DNA of 64,000 nt from Fibrobacter sp. UWB13. GTDB lineage: Bacteria; Fibrobacterota; Fibrobacteria; Fibrobacterales; Fibrobacteraceae. Location: positions 186,001 to 250,000 of the forward strand of contig NZ_FXAX01000002.1 of assembly GCF_900177805.1 (NCBI RefSeq). The letters run 5' to 3'. Below, piece after piece: positions 29,063 to 38,040 of this stretch; the stretch's first letter is position 1; each line of letters begins with the position of its first letter. The position numbers and the translations under genes are program-made. Under the pieces are notes generated by a model that was given only the letters and a program-made list of their open reading frames with translations, searched no databases and had not been told where the DNA came from.

Positions 29063-30673
29063 TCACTGCTTTGGATTTTTTTCAACTATTTCTTTTACAA
29101 AAACATTTCTTGCATCGCTAAGCTTTTTTTCTAGTTTTCCTTCTTCAGGGCACAAGCTACGTAAATATTCTTTTAGTGTAGGTTTCAAATAACCATCAAA
29201 CAATTCTTCCTTATGGACCTTCTTTATGCTATTTTGCCTACATACATCCTTTATTTTAAGAAAATTAGCATGTCCAAACTCAAAAGATGCACCTAACTCC
29301 AATTTACTAGACACATCCTGTTTCACTTTTTGCATATCTTCATCAGACAATCCCTGACTTTCTTTCGGTTCACAACCTGAAATGCAATAATTCAGTTTGG
29401 CGCAAGAAATAATAAATTTGTCTACATTTCCCAATACAATATTATCACGAATAACGCTATAATCGCAATCCATCCTCACCCATTTAAATCGGCGACGCAA
29501 AGCCAAATCAAAGGCATCAATACTTTTATCAACGTCATTCATCATGCCAATAAATCGAATGTTTCGAGGAACGCCAAATTTTCCTTTATACTTTTCCTCT
29601 TCTTCATAGAAGATTTCGGAATTTGCACTATTCCGTTCTAATTCAGAGTATTGAGTTTCTATTAAATGACGTTGTTCTTTAGCATCATTTTCGATCTTAC
29701 GGAAATCTCGATAACCTGATTCTAACAGAGACAAAGTTTCACCAAAAACAGCCGAAAGATTTGCTCGATTTATTTCATCCGCAACAAAATAATACTCTTC
29801 AGATAAGTTTCCTTTAGCTTTTTTACAAAAATTCTTAAATTTGCCATTTACTAATTTTAAATTGACAGATTCATTACTTATTCCAATAGGCTTTATACCC
29901 TCGATAAAGTCTTCATAAGAATATGACGGATGAAATTGCACCCAACAAACATGCTCTTCGTAATTGTCTTCAAATTTCTTTTTCAAATATTCCTTAACAT
30001 GATAAGTCTTACCCGTTCCTGGAGCACCATAAAAGATTACATTTGGAGAATCTTCCGTCGGATAAATTCTATTACTTGAAAACTGAACCCATGTAGGAAA
30101 TGCTTTTAAAAGAAAAATTTTATCTTTTCTCGGATCGTTAGTTCCATCAGAACCTGTATTTGAAACAAGAGGCTTCAATTTTTCGTTTAATTCAGCATTC
30201 ATTTCTAGCCAAGAGCCTTTTTTTAATTGCAGCTGGCATTTTTCTTTCAAGATTCCACAACAAGATTTAAACTTTCCAACAGATGGTATAAAAGAACATT
30301 CATTATCAAATATGGAAGCAATTCTATTTATTCTTGCTTCGAAATTGGAAGCTTGTTTATTTCTTCCCTTATTAAAGAGGTTCGTTAAATTTTTTTGTAA
30401 AGACTGGAAAGTTTCTTTATCGCATTTCTCTACAAAGACCTTTATTTTTTCCAAACTTTCTTGATCCAAATCATTAATTACAGCACCATCACCTCTCGCA
30501 GAGCATATAGAATTGTCATAAACAAGGTCTTTCCAATCTTTAGGTTCATATTCTTTTGCTTTATTACGAACCTCATTCCACTTTTCGTATATATTCCATG
30601 GATATTCTGAATCAGGACATAACAGAAAATCCTGAAATAAATTTTGCAGTTCTTCGTTAATTTCTTCGCTCAT
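29063..30673 (-). CDS. mcrB: McrB-type AAA+ NTPase of a McrBC restriction system
   Basis: 536 residues. Walker A GAPGTGKT at 216-223, Walker B YYFVADEINRAN around 294-305, and the McrB-type motif MMNDVDKSIDAFDLALRRRF at 377-396 identify a GTP-specific AAA+ motor of the McrB family. The ~200-residue N-terminal domain, which in this family recognises the modified DNA, is not one I can name; it is rich in Lys, Cys and aromatics. The ATG follows CAGGAGTAAGAGAAA and lies six bases past the DUF2779 stop codon, so the genes are translationally close. It works with the following McrC. Confidence 0.9.
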   Translation of the reverse strand: MSEEINEELQNLFQDFLLCPDSEYPWNIYEKWNEVRNKAKEYEPKDWKDLVYDNSICSARGDGAVINDLDQESLEKIKVFVEKCDKETFQSLQKNLTNLFNKGRNKQASNFEARINRIASIFDNECSFIPSVGKFKSCCGILKEKCQLQLKKGSWLEMNAELNEKLKPLVSNTGSDGTNDPRKDKIFLLKAFPTWVQFSSNRIYPTEDSPNVIFYGAPGTGKTYHVKEYLKKKFEDNYEEHVCWVQFHPSYSYEDFIEGIKPIGISNESVNLKLVNGKFKNFCKKAKGNLSEEYYFVADEINRANLSAVFGETLSLLESGYRDFRKIENDAKEQRHLIETQYSELERNSANSEIFYEEEEKYKGKFGVPRNIRFIGMMNDVDKSIDAFDLALRRRFKWVRMDCDYSVIRDNIVLGNVDKFIISCAKLNYCISGCEPKESQGLSDEDMQKVKQDVSSKLELGASFEFGHANFLKIKDVCRQNSIKKVHKEELFDGYLKPTLKEYLRSLCPEEGKLEKKLSDARNVFVKEIVEKNPKQ

Positions 30674-30679
30674 TTTCTC

Positions 30680-32728
30680 TTACTCCTGACAGTTTTTCCT
30701 GAAGTATTCCCAGATGCGGACCATTGCGAGGGTGTCGACTTCGCAGTATTTGAGGGATGCCTGACGGATTGCTTCGGTATGCAGCTTGTTGAAGCGACCG
30801 GCTTGCAGCATCACGTAATCGAGCTTGCTGATGCCACCGCAGTTGATTTGTTTTTCATCGTTCCAGATGTCGGAATCGTCGAAATCGGCAGGGAACTTGT
30901 TTGCATCAACATTCGCGGCAAACTCTTTTAACATCGGCAAATTATGGTAGGGGTCCATATCGTCGCCGTAATGGTCGCGGAAATAAGTCTCATCACTAGC
31001 CAAAATGGCAGGAAACACCTGCTTGATGGAATTGGAACTCCCCATCATCGGATGGTAGAAGTATTTTTGAGCGACCGCCTTCAAATCCAACATATCACGG
31101 GGTCCTGCAGTAAACGGATACTTACAACTTCCCGTCGGGTGCGTAATTTTTTCAATAAAGCGAACCAGCTCGTCCTTGTCGGATTCGTCTGATTCTATCA
31201 ACTGCTCTCGAATAGCGTTGAGAATAATATTTTCATGTTCTGCATAACGGAAGATTGTTCCGTCATCATTGTCCAGTTGTTTTTTCAGTTCACGGACAAA
31301 TTTAAAATTCGGATTTACTCCCGCCTCTAGCGAAATGAACTCTCCCCCACGCCCTTCTTTGTGTTCATAATGTCCATCCTCATAACAGACATGGTGAGAG
31401 AACTGGTAGGCAACTTCTTCGTTCGGGCGCGAGCCCTTGAACAGCGGGACAGCACCTTGATAAGTTTCAAAATCGATAAAATGCAGCGGATAGGTCCACT
31501 TCGCCATTTCAGCTTTCGCGGCAGCCTTCAAGAAAGTCGGAGCCACTTCACCGGTCTTTACGCTGTGAACATGCAAGAAACGCAGGTCATTATCCGAAAG
31601 TTTCGTGCGTTTTTGGAACGCTTCAGGAGTCGCATCTTCAGCAGGAACATATTCGTATTCGTTGATATCGGTCAGGAGAAGCATTTTCTGTTCAAGCCAG
31701 CCATTGCCCTTGAGACTTGGCGGCAGTCCCTTTGAACCACCCTTGACATCTACAATGCAAGGTTTCCCTGCAATATCAACTCCAAGCATATCCTTGAAGA
31801 ACTCTGCACGACCATCTTTCTTGCCAGCTTTGCGTTCCTCGTCTGTGGCATAGAACGGGCACTTGAAATTTTTCACATCAACTTTACAGAGGCTATAGTC
31901 CTTGCGGTTGTTGACATACATGTCCGTAACTTTTTCGACAAAATCCACAAAACAACCATTAAATTTTTCATTAGCAATTTCAGGAATTTCATCATTGATA
32001 ATCTTGTCACAGAGTTCATCCACATCGATAACGCGGGCAATGTTATTTTTGCCCTGCAATTTTTCACGAATGTCCGAAGCACATTCTACTTCGCGATGAC
32101 CATCCTTGAACTTAATCTGTAACAGCGAGCTCAAAGAATCAACATCGCTTACGGCATCCGTGTTTACAAGCATCAGCTTGGCACGAACTTTGAGGTGCGA
32201 ATATTCCTCAAAGAACTTGGTAAACTGCTGCACCACGTATTTCTGGAATGTAACATCCAAAATCTTATCTAGGTAATCCGATTTGAACTTGCCGCCGCGA
32301 CCGTCAAAAGAATACAGCGGATCATCGGCACCAATCCCCTTCGACTTGACTTCAATAATTTCGAGGGTATCGCCCCGCTTGTGCAAGATATCGACATAGA
32401 CCAAGAAGTTGTTCGTGCCAAAGGCGGCTTCAGCCACATCGGCATTTTCCATACGGAGAAAGCGCATCGTGTCTACAAGGGTTTTCATCTGGGCAGGAAC
32501 CGGCGAAAGCGTCGGATCCCTGCGGATGATGTTCTCGTCGGGAACGCCCTCGTAAACGCGGGCAAGTGCACCAAACTGGTCGCCCACTTCGGCAATGCCA
32601 TCGACTCCATCAAAGTGGTAGGCGTAGTCTTTGGAATTGCGGTAGTAATACGCATACATCGCACATTCTACCGCCTGGTTGAACGCCGACTTGGTGAACT
32701 TTTTCTCGTGATACTTGTTGTCGAGCAT
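30680..32728 (-). CDS. DUF2779 family protein, RecB/Cas4-like and DEDD-like nuclease signatures
   Basis: 682 residues. The N-terminal part has a PD-(D/E)xK-like core (D113 in YVDIL, E126-V-K128 in IIEVKSKG), as in RecB/Cas4-type nucleases. The C-terminal part has LHFIDFETYQGAVPLFKG and later YAEHENIILNAI and DMLDLKAVAQKYF, the pattern of the DUF2779 domain, which looks like a DEDD-type exonuclease fold. No signal peptide. GAAGGTATT precedes the ATG. It lies between the DUF285 array (42-base gap) and McrB (6-base gap), which suggests one transcript. A role in DNA processing for the restriction system is inference. Confidence 0.8.
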   Translation of the reverse strand: MLDNKYHEKKFTKSAFNQAVECAMYAYYYRNSKDYAYHFDGVDGIAEVGDQFGALARVYEGVPDENIIRRDPTLSPVPAQMKTLVDTMRFLRMENADVAEAAFGTNNFLVYVDILHKRGDTLEIIEVKSKGIGADDPLYSFDGRGGKFKSDYLDKILDVTFQKYVVQQFTKFFEEYSHLKVRAKLMLVNTDAVSDVDSLSSLLQIKFKDGHREVECASDIREKLQGKNNIARVIDVDELCDKIINDEIPEIANEKFNGCFVDFVEKVTDMYVNNRKDYSLCKVDVKNFKCPFYATDEERKAGKKDGRAEFFKDMLGVDIAGKPCIVDVKGGSKGLPPSLKGNGWLEQKMLLLTDINEYEYVPAEDATPEAFQKRTKLSDNDLRFLHVHSVKTGEVAPTFLKAAAKAEMAKWTYPLHFIDFETYQGAVPLFKGSRPNEEVAYQFSHHVCYEDGHYEHKEGRGGEFISLEAGVNPNFKFVRELKKQLDNDDGTIFRYAEHENIILNAIREQLIESDESDKDELVRFIEKITHPTGSCKYPFTAGPRDMLDLKAVAQKYFYHPMMGSSNSIKQVFPAILASDETYFRDHYGDDMDPYHNLPMLKEFAANVDANKFPADFDDSDIWNDEKQINCGGISKLDYVMLQAGRFNKLHTEAIRQASLKYCEVDTLAMVRIWEYFRKNCQE

Positions 32729-32770
32729 AATACCTTCGTTTTAATTAGTCCGTCAAAAATTAGTTAAAAA

Positions 32771-33694
32771 TTATTCTTTGTACCACTTTGGGGGATTATC
32801 TTCCAAGGGTGAGCCAGTAAACATATCGGACATATCGTCCACATTGCCGACATCCCACTTGGAAATATCACCTTTAAACTTAGAATAAAAGAACAAGTAA
32901 CTCATATCAGTTATTCGGGACACATCTATAAAATTCAGATCACATTCATTTCCAGACTTTGCAATAGCCGCATCAATTAAAGCTGCCAAATGATTGCTAT
33001 TTTGAGCAACTACTTTCTTTCCAGAAATATCATAAATTTCCCATTTGGGTAATTTTTTTTCGTAAATAGACTTTTCAAACGTCTTATTGACCTTACAATC
33101 CAAAGACACATGCCATGTATCGATATTTCCCTGAAATTTAGATCCGAAAAACATGCGCATCATATCGTTAACATTAGACACATTCCATTTACTAATATCA
33201 CCATTAAAATCAGAATCCTGAAACATATAACTCATGTTTGTGACTTTTGACACGTCCCATTCGCTAATATCACCATTGAAACCACAATCTTCAAACATAT
33301 AACGCATGTTTGTGACATTAGAGACATTCCATTTGCTAATATCGCCATTAAAATCAGAATTTCTAAACATATCCTGCATATTTACAACATTAGACACATC
33401 CCATTTACTGATATCACCATTAAATTGGACAAGAGCACTATCATTAAATAGCTCACTCATATCGGTAATTTTAGACACATCAATGAAATTCAAATCACAA
33501 TTCTTTCCATTCTTTTTAATGGCGACCTTTATTAATTTCCTTAAATCATCTCGATTTTTTGCGACAACCATTTTTTGTGCAGCAGTCTTTTTCGCAGCCA
33601 CCTTTGGGGCTTCTGCAGATTTTTTAGGAGCAGGAGCCTTTTTCGCTCCAACAGCCTTTTTTACCTGTTTCTTTGCTTTTGCTTGTTCAGTCAT
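32771..33694 (-). CDS. DUF285 repeat protein with lysine-rich N-terminal tail, paralogue A
   Basis: 307 residues from the ATG at 33694 (MTEQAKAKKQVKKAVGAKK), chosen to match the other paralogues and the conserved AAAAGGCTGGTAAAT leader. After the Lys/Ala/Pro tail comes a cap (VVAKNRDDLRKLI ... [14 protein letters not shown]), then five 24-residue repeats of type [20 protein letters not shown]. A second cap (VVAQNSNHLAALI ... [14 protein letters not shown]), one more repeat and the C-cap NPPKWYKE follow. DUF285 repeats form leucine-rich-like solenoids, usually on surface proteins; here there is no signal peptide. It is the last gene of the array, 42 bases before DUF2779. Confidence 0.82.
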   Translation of the reverse strand: MTEQAKAKKQVKKAVGAKKAPAPKKSAEAPKVAAKKTAAQKMVVAKNRDDLRKLIKVAIKKNGKNCDLNFIDVSKITDMSELFNDSALVQFNGDISKWDVSNVVNMQDMFRNSDFNGDISKWNVSNVTNMRYMFEDCGFNGDISEWDVSKVTNMSYMFQDSDFNGDISKWNVSNVNDMMRMFFGSKFQGNIDTWHVSLDCKVNKTFEKSIYEKKLPKWEIYDISGKKVVAQNSNHLAALIDAAIAKSGNECDLNFIDVSRITDMSYLFFYSKFKGDISKWDVGNVDDMSDMFTGSPLEDNPPKWYKE

Positions 33695-33738
33695 ATTTAC
33701 CAGCCTTTTTTCTTTCGCATTTTGGGTCATCGTTAAAA

Positions 33739-34659
33739 TTATTCCTTGTACCACTTTGGAGGATGCTTTTCCAAGGGAGAACCCGCGAACATATCATACA
33801 TACTTACATCATCTGACACCTTCCATTTACTGATATCGCCATTGAATTGAGATTCACTGAACATACAGCTCAAATCCTCAACATTTGACACATCCCATTT
33901 GCTGATATCACCATTAAATGGAGTTTCTCTAAACATATCATTCATATCCGTAACATTAGATACGTTCCATCGACTGATATCGCCATTAAATGGAGAACAC
34001 GCAAACAACGAACTCATATCGGTTATTTGCGACACATCAATAAAGTTCAAGTCACATTCGTTTCCATTTTTCACAAGAGCCGCATAAATCAAAGCTTCCA
34101 AATGATTTCTGGTTTGTGCAACGACTTTCTTTTCAGATATGTCAAATATTTTCCATTTGGGCAATTTGTTTTCATTAACAGACCTTGCTAACAAACCGTA
34201 AACATTACATTCTAAGGAAACATTCCATTTATCAATATTCCCCTGAAATTCAGAATTTTCAAACATTTCACACATATCTGTTACATTGGAAACATCCCAT
34301 TCGCTGATATCTCCATTGAATGGAGACTCCCAAAACATATGGCGCATATTTGTGACGTTCGAAACATCCCATTTGCTGATATCACCATTAAATTCGCTTT
34401 CATAAAATAAGATTTCCATATCCGTAACTTTGGACACATCGATGAAATTCAAATCACAATTTTTTCCATTCTTTTTAACAGCTGCTTTTATCAACTTCTT
34501 TAAATCATCCTTATCTTTAGCAACAACCGTTTTTTGAGCAACGGTCTTTGATGCAGCAGCGTGCTTTGGGGTTGCAGTTGCCTTTGGAGACGTCGTAGTC
34601 TTCTTGGTTGCAGTAGTCTTTTTAGCAGTAGTTGTCTTTGCTTTTGTTTGTTCAGTCAT
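33739..34659 (-). CDS. DUF285 repeat protein with lysine-rich N-terminal tail, paralogue B
   Basis: 306 residues. The tail (MTEQTKAKTTTAKKTTATKK...) runs to about residue 45 and is made of Lys, Thr, Ala and Pro, like histone H1 or AlgP tails. Two cap-plus-repeat blocks follow, with three repeats each; the first ends in the variant FQGNIDKWNVSLECNV and a KLPKWKIFDIS spacer. The C-cap is SPLEKHPPKWYKE. No export signal. Starts at the conserved leader. Function unknown; the solenoid should bind a protein or other ligand, and the tail should bind nucleic acid or another polyanion. Confidence 0.82.
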   Translation of the reverse strand: MTEQTKAKTTTAKKTTATKKTTTSPKATATPKHAAASKTVAQKTVVAKDKDDLKKLIKAAVKKNGKNCDLNFIDVSKVTDMEILFYESEFNGDISKWDVSNVTNMRHMFWESPFNGDISEWDVSNVTDMCEMFENSEFQGNIDKWNVSLECNVYGLLARSVNENKLPKWKIFDISEKKVVAQTRNHLEALIYAALVKNGNECDLNFIDVSQITDMSSLFACSPFNGDISRWNVSNVTDMNDMFRETPFNGDISKWDVSNVEDLSCMFSESQFNGDISKWKVSDDVSMYDMFAGSPLEKHPPKWYKE

Positions 34660-34702
34660 ATTTACCAGCCTTTTGCTTTCGCATTTTTGTTATAGTTAAA
34701 CT

Positions 34703-36124
34703 TTATTCCTTGTACCACTTGGGAGTCTTCTTTTTCAGGGGAGAATCCGCAAACATATCGGACATATCAACATTTTTCGACACGTTCCATTTATCAAGAT
34801 TTCCTTGAAATTTAGAAGATGCGAACATTTCACTCATTGTCTCAACGTTTGACACATCCCATCCGCTGATATCACCATTAAAAATGGAATTTTTAAACAT
34901 AAGCTTCATGTTTGTAACATTCGACACATTCCATTTACTGATATCACCATTGAATTGCGATTCTCGAAACATATGACTCATATCTGTAACGTTTGACACA
35001 TCCCATTTACTGATATCGCCATTAAAATCCTTATAACAGAACAAGCTTTCCATATCGGTAATTTTAGACACATCGATAAAATTCAAGTCACACTTATCAC
35101 CATTTTTCGTAATAGCCGCACGAATCAAAGCGTCCAAATGATTTCTGTTTTGAGCAACGACATTTTTTGCAGAGACGTCAAAGATTTTCCATTTTGGAAC
35201 ATATTCTTCATTATCAGATCCATAAAACAATTCCGATACATTACATTCTAAAGAAACATTCCATTTATCAATGTTCCCCTGAAATTTGGAATTTGCAAAC
35301 ATATTGCGCATATCCGTAACATTCGACACATTCCATTTGCTAACATCTCCATTAAATTCTGAGCCATCGAACATGCCGGTCATATCAGCAACTTTTGATA
35401 CATCCCATTTACTGAGGTCGCCATTAAATTGCGTTTCACTGAACATGTTGGACATATCAGTCACATTTGAAACATCCCATTTACTGACATCGCCATCAAA
35501 TTGAGAGTTACAGAACATGCTAGACATATCAGTCACATTTGAAACATTCCATTTGCTGATATCGCCATTAAAATTCGAATATTGAAACAGGCAACTCATT
35601 ATAGAGACATTCGACACATTCCATTTACTAATATCACCATTAAACGCAGATTCTTCAAACATCTGTTGCATATTAGAGACATTTGAAACATCCCATTCGC
35701 TGATGTCTCCATTGAAAGGCGTTCTCAAGAACATTCCCATCATGTCCTTTACCTTGGAAACATTCCATTTGCAAACATCACCGTTAAAAGCAGACCATGC
35801 AAACATGGCTTTCATATTTACAACATTTGACACATCCCATTTGCTGATATCACCATTAAATTCGCTATTCGCAAACAAATCGCTCATATCCGTAACTTTA
35901 GATACGTCAATGAAATTCAAATCGCAATTTTTGCCATTCTTTTTAATAGCGGCTTTTATCAATTTAGTTAAATCATTTTTGTCTTTAGCAACAACCGTCT
36001 TTTGTTCAGCGGTCTTTTTGGCAGCTGTAGTTTTCTTAGTTTCTACAGTTTTCTTGGCAGTAGTTGTCTTTTTAGTGGCAGTAGTCTTTTTCACTTGTTT
36101 AGTTTCTTTTGTTTGTTCTTTCAT
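34703..36124 (-). CDS. DUF285 repeat protein with lysine-rich N-terminal tail, paralogue C (longest)
   Basis: 473 residues. The tail MKEQTKETKQVKKTTATKK ... AEQKTVVAKDK is followed by a cap and nine repeats, a VPKWKIFDVSAKNVVAQN spacer and second cap, four more repeats, and SPLKKKTPKWYKE. It has about thirteen 24-residue repeats, twice the number in paralogue A. The repeats vary mainly at the two positions after M and the four after MF, i.e. at the edge of the predicted solenoid, while the FNGDISKW and VSNVT framework is kept. That is what would be expected if the variable edge is the binding face. Confidence 0.82.
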   Translation of the reverse strand: MKEQTKETKQVKKTTATKKTTTAKKTVETKKTTAAKKTAEQKTVVAKDKNDLTKLIKAAIKKNGKNCDLNFIDVSKVTDMSDLFANSEFNGDISKWDVSNVVNMKAMFAWSAFNGDVCKWNVSKVKDMMGMFLRTPFNGDISEWDVSNVSNMQQMFEESAFNGDISKWNVSNVSIMSCLFQYSNFNGDISKWNVSNVTDMSSMFCNSQFDGDVSKWDVSNVTDMSNMFSETQFNGDLSKWDVSKVADMTGMFDGSEFNGDVSKWNVSNVTDMRNMFANSKFQGNIDKWNVSLECNVSELFYGSDNEEYVPKWKIFDVSAKNVVAQNRNHLDALIRAAITKNGDKCDLNFIDVSKITDMESLFCYKDFNGDISKWDVSNVTDMSHMFRESQFNGDISKWNVSNVTNMKLMFKNSIFNGDISGWDVSNVETMSEMFASSKFQGNLDKWNVSKNVDMSDMFADSPLKKKTPKWYKE

Positions 36125-36145
36125 ATTTACCAGCCTTTTAATCCT

Positions 36146-36985
36146 TTATTTTTTCAAGGAGCTTTCCTTGTACCACTTGGGAGGTTTCTTTTTCAATGGA
36201 GAATCATCAAACATCATCCCTATAATTTTCACTTTAGATATATCCCATTTGCTAATATCACCATTAAAACGAGAATTAGAGAACATGCTGAACATATTGG
36301 TAACATTTGATACATTCCAATCGCTGATATTGCCATTAAACTGAGAACCATCAAACATCAAGGACATATTTGTAACCTTAGACACGTTCCACTTACTGAT
36401 ATCGCCAGTGAATTTCGATTCTTGGAACATCATGAGCATTTTCTTTACTTTAGATACATTCCATTGACTGATATCACCATTAAATTGAGAACCGTAGAAC
36501 ATTCCAGACATATCTGTAACATTTGAAACATTCCACTTGCTGATATCACCATTAAATTGAGATTCACTGAACATATCTTGCATATTCTTTACCTTAGATA
36601 CGTTCCACTGGCTAATATCGCCATTAAACTGAGACTGACTGAACATAAATGTCATGTCCTGAACTTTAGACACATCCCACTGACTAATATCGCCATTGAA
36701 TTGCGATTGCATAAATAAATTGCTCATATCCGTAACATTTGATACGTCAATGAAATTCAAATCACAATTTGTACCATTCTTTTTAATGGCGGTTTCTATC
36801 AATTTAATCAAATCATTCTTGTCTTTAGCGACAACTGTTTTTTGACCAGCGGTCTTCGGTGCAGCAGTTTTCTTTGGTGACGCTGTAGTCTTCTTGGTTG
36901 CAGTTGCCTTTGGAGACGCCACAGCCTTCTTAGCAACCGTAGCCTTTTTAGCTGTAGTTGTCTTTGCTTTTGTTTGTTCAGTCAT
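36146..36985 (-). CDS. DUF285 repeat protein with lysine-rich N-terminal tail, paralogue D
   Basis: 279 residues from the ATG at 36985; an in-frame ATG at 37012 belongs to the conserved intergenic spacer. One cap and seven repeats, several with SQWNVSKVKNM in place of [11 protein letters not shown], then SPLKKKPPKWYKE with a few extra residues at the end. The DNA encoding part of the tail (36831-36966) is identical to 37773-37908 in paralogue E, so the two exchanged or duplicated sequence recently. No signal peptide. Confidence 0.82.
   Translation of the reverse strand: MTEQTKAKTTTAKKATVAKKAVASPKATATKKTTASPKKTAAPKTAGQKTVVAKDKNDLIKLIETAIKKNGTNCDLNFIDVSNVTDMSNLFMQSQFNGDISQWDVSKVQDMTFMFSQSQFNGDISQWNVSKVKNMQDMFSESQFNGDISKWNVSNVTDMSGMFYGSQFNGDISQWNVSKVKKMLMMFQESKFTGDISKWNVSKVTNMSLMFDGSQFNGNISDWNVSNVTNMFSMFSNSRFNGDISKWDISKVKIIGMMFDDSPLKKKPPKWYKESSLKK
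36831..36966. repeat. 136-base perfect direct repeat within DUF285 tails (pairs with 37773-37908)
   Basis: Base-by-base comparison shows identity with 37773-37908 over 136 positions, whereas the solenoid repeats of the two genes differ at many positions. It encodes the Lys/Ala/Pro/Thr tail in both genes. It marks recent duplication or gene conversion and could support recombination between paralogues. Confidence 0.85.
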
Positions 36986-37030
36986 ATTTACCAGCCTTTT
37001 TTTCTTTCGCATTTTGGGTTATCGTTAAAA

Positions 37031-37996
37031 TTATTCCTTGTACCACTTTGGAGGTTTCTTTTCCAAGGGAGATTCCTCAAACATACGAGACATGTCTATA
37101 TCTTTTGACACCTTCCACTTGCTGATGTCACCATTAAATTGCGACTTTCTGAACATAAAGGACATATCGCCAACATTCGACACATTCCACCGGCTAATAT
37201 TTCCATTGAATTGCGATACCGCGAACATACCGGACATATCTTTAACATTCGATACATTCCACTGACTTAGATCTCTATTAAATTTACTTTGACAGAACAT
37301 TTTGGACATATTTTTAACATTTGACACGTTCCATTGACTAACATCACCATTAAATTGCGAAAAACTGAACATACTAGACATATCATCAACATTCGATACA
37401 TTCCACCGGCTGACATCTCCATTGAAATGCGTTCCTGCAAACATGCTAGTCATGTCCTTTGCTTTTGATACATTCCACTGACTTATATCTCCATCAAATC
37501 GCGAAGCTTGGAACATACATCCCATATCTTCAACTTTCGAAACATTCCACTGGCTGATATTTCCATTGAATTGCGATACTGCGAACATAAAGGACATATC
37601 TTTAACATTTGACACATCCCATTTACTGATATCACCATTAAATTGAGATCTATGAAACAGATTGCTCATATCGGTCACTTTAGAGACATCGATGAAATTC
37701 AGGTCACAATTTGTACCATTCTTTTTAATGGCAGCTTTTATCAATTTCATCAAATCATTCTTGTCTTTAGCAACAACTGTTTTTTGACCAGCGGTCTTCG
37801 GTGCAGCAGTTTTCTTTGGTGACGCTGTAGTCTTCTTGGTTGCAGTTGCCTTTGGAGACGCCACAGCCTTCTTAGCAACCGTAGCCTTTTTAGCTGTAGT
37901 TGTCTTTGAGGATTCTGCAGCTTTTTTGGTGACTGTTGTCTTTTTGGCGGCAGTAGTCTTTTTCACTTTTTTCGTTTCTTTTGCCTGGTCTTTCAT
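37031..37996 (-). CDS. DUF285 repeat protein with lysine-rich N-terminal tail, paralogue E
   Basis: 321 residues from the ATG at 37996 (MKDQAKETKKVKKTTAAKK). The tail is the longest of the set, about 75 residues, and includes the stretch duplicated in paralogue D. One cap and eight repeats follow (SQWNVS and SRWNVS variants; one unit reads FNRDLSQW), then KWKVSKDIDMSRMFEESPLEKKPPKWYKE. It is soluble by sequence. The upstream spacer repeats the leader of the other genes but reads AAAAAGGACAAGTGAAT instead of GGCTGGTAAAT. Confidence 0.82.
   Translation of the reverse strand: MKDQAKETKKVKKTTAAKKTTVTKKAAESSKTTTAKKATVAKKAVASPKATATKKTTASPKKTAAPKTAGQKTVVAKDKNDLMKLIKAAIKKNGTNCDLNFIDVSKVTDMSNLFHRSQFNGDISKWDVSNVKDMSFMFAVSQFNGNISQWNVSKVEDMGCMFQASRFDGDISQWNVSKAKDMTSMFAGTHFNGDVSRWNVSNVDDMSSMFSFSQFNGDVSQWNVSNVKNMSKMFCQSKFNRDLSQWNVSNVKDMSGMFAVSQFNGNISRWNVSNVGDMSFMFRKSQFNGDISKWKVSKDIDMSRMFEESPLEKKPPKWYKE
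37773..37908. repeat. 136-base perfect direct repeat within DUF285 tails (pairs with 36831-36966)
   Basis: Second copy of the tail-coding repeat, in paralogue E; the first copy is in paralogue D. Confidence 0.85.
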
Positions 37997-38040
37997 ATTC
38001 ACTTGTCCTTTTTGCTTTCGCATTTATTTACTGTTAAATT

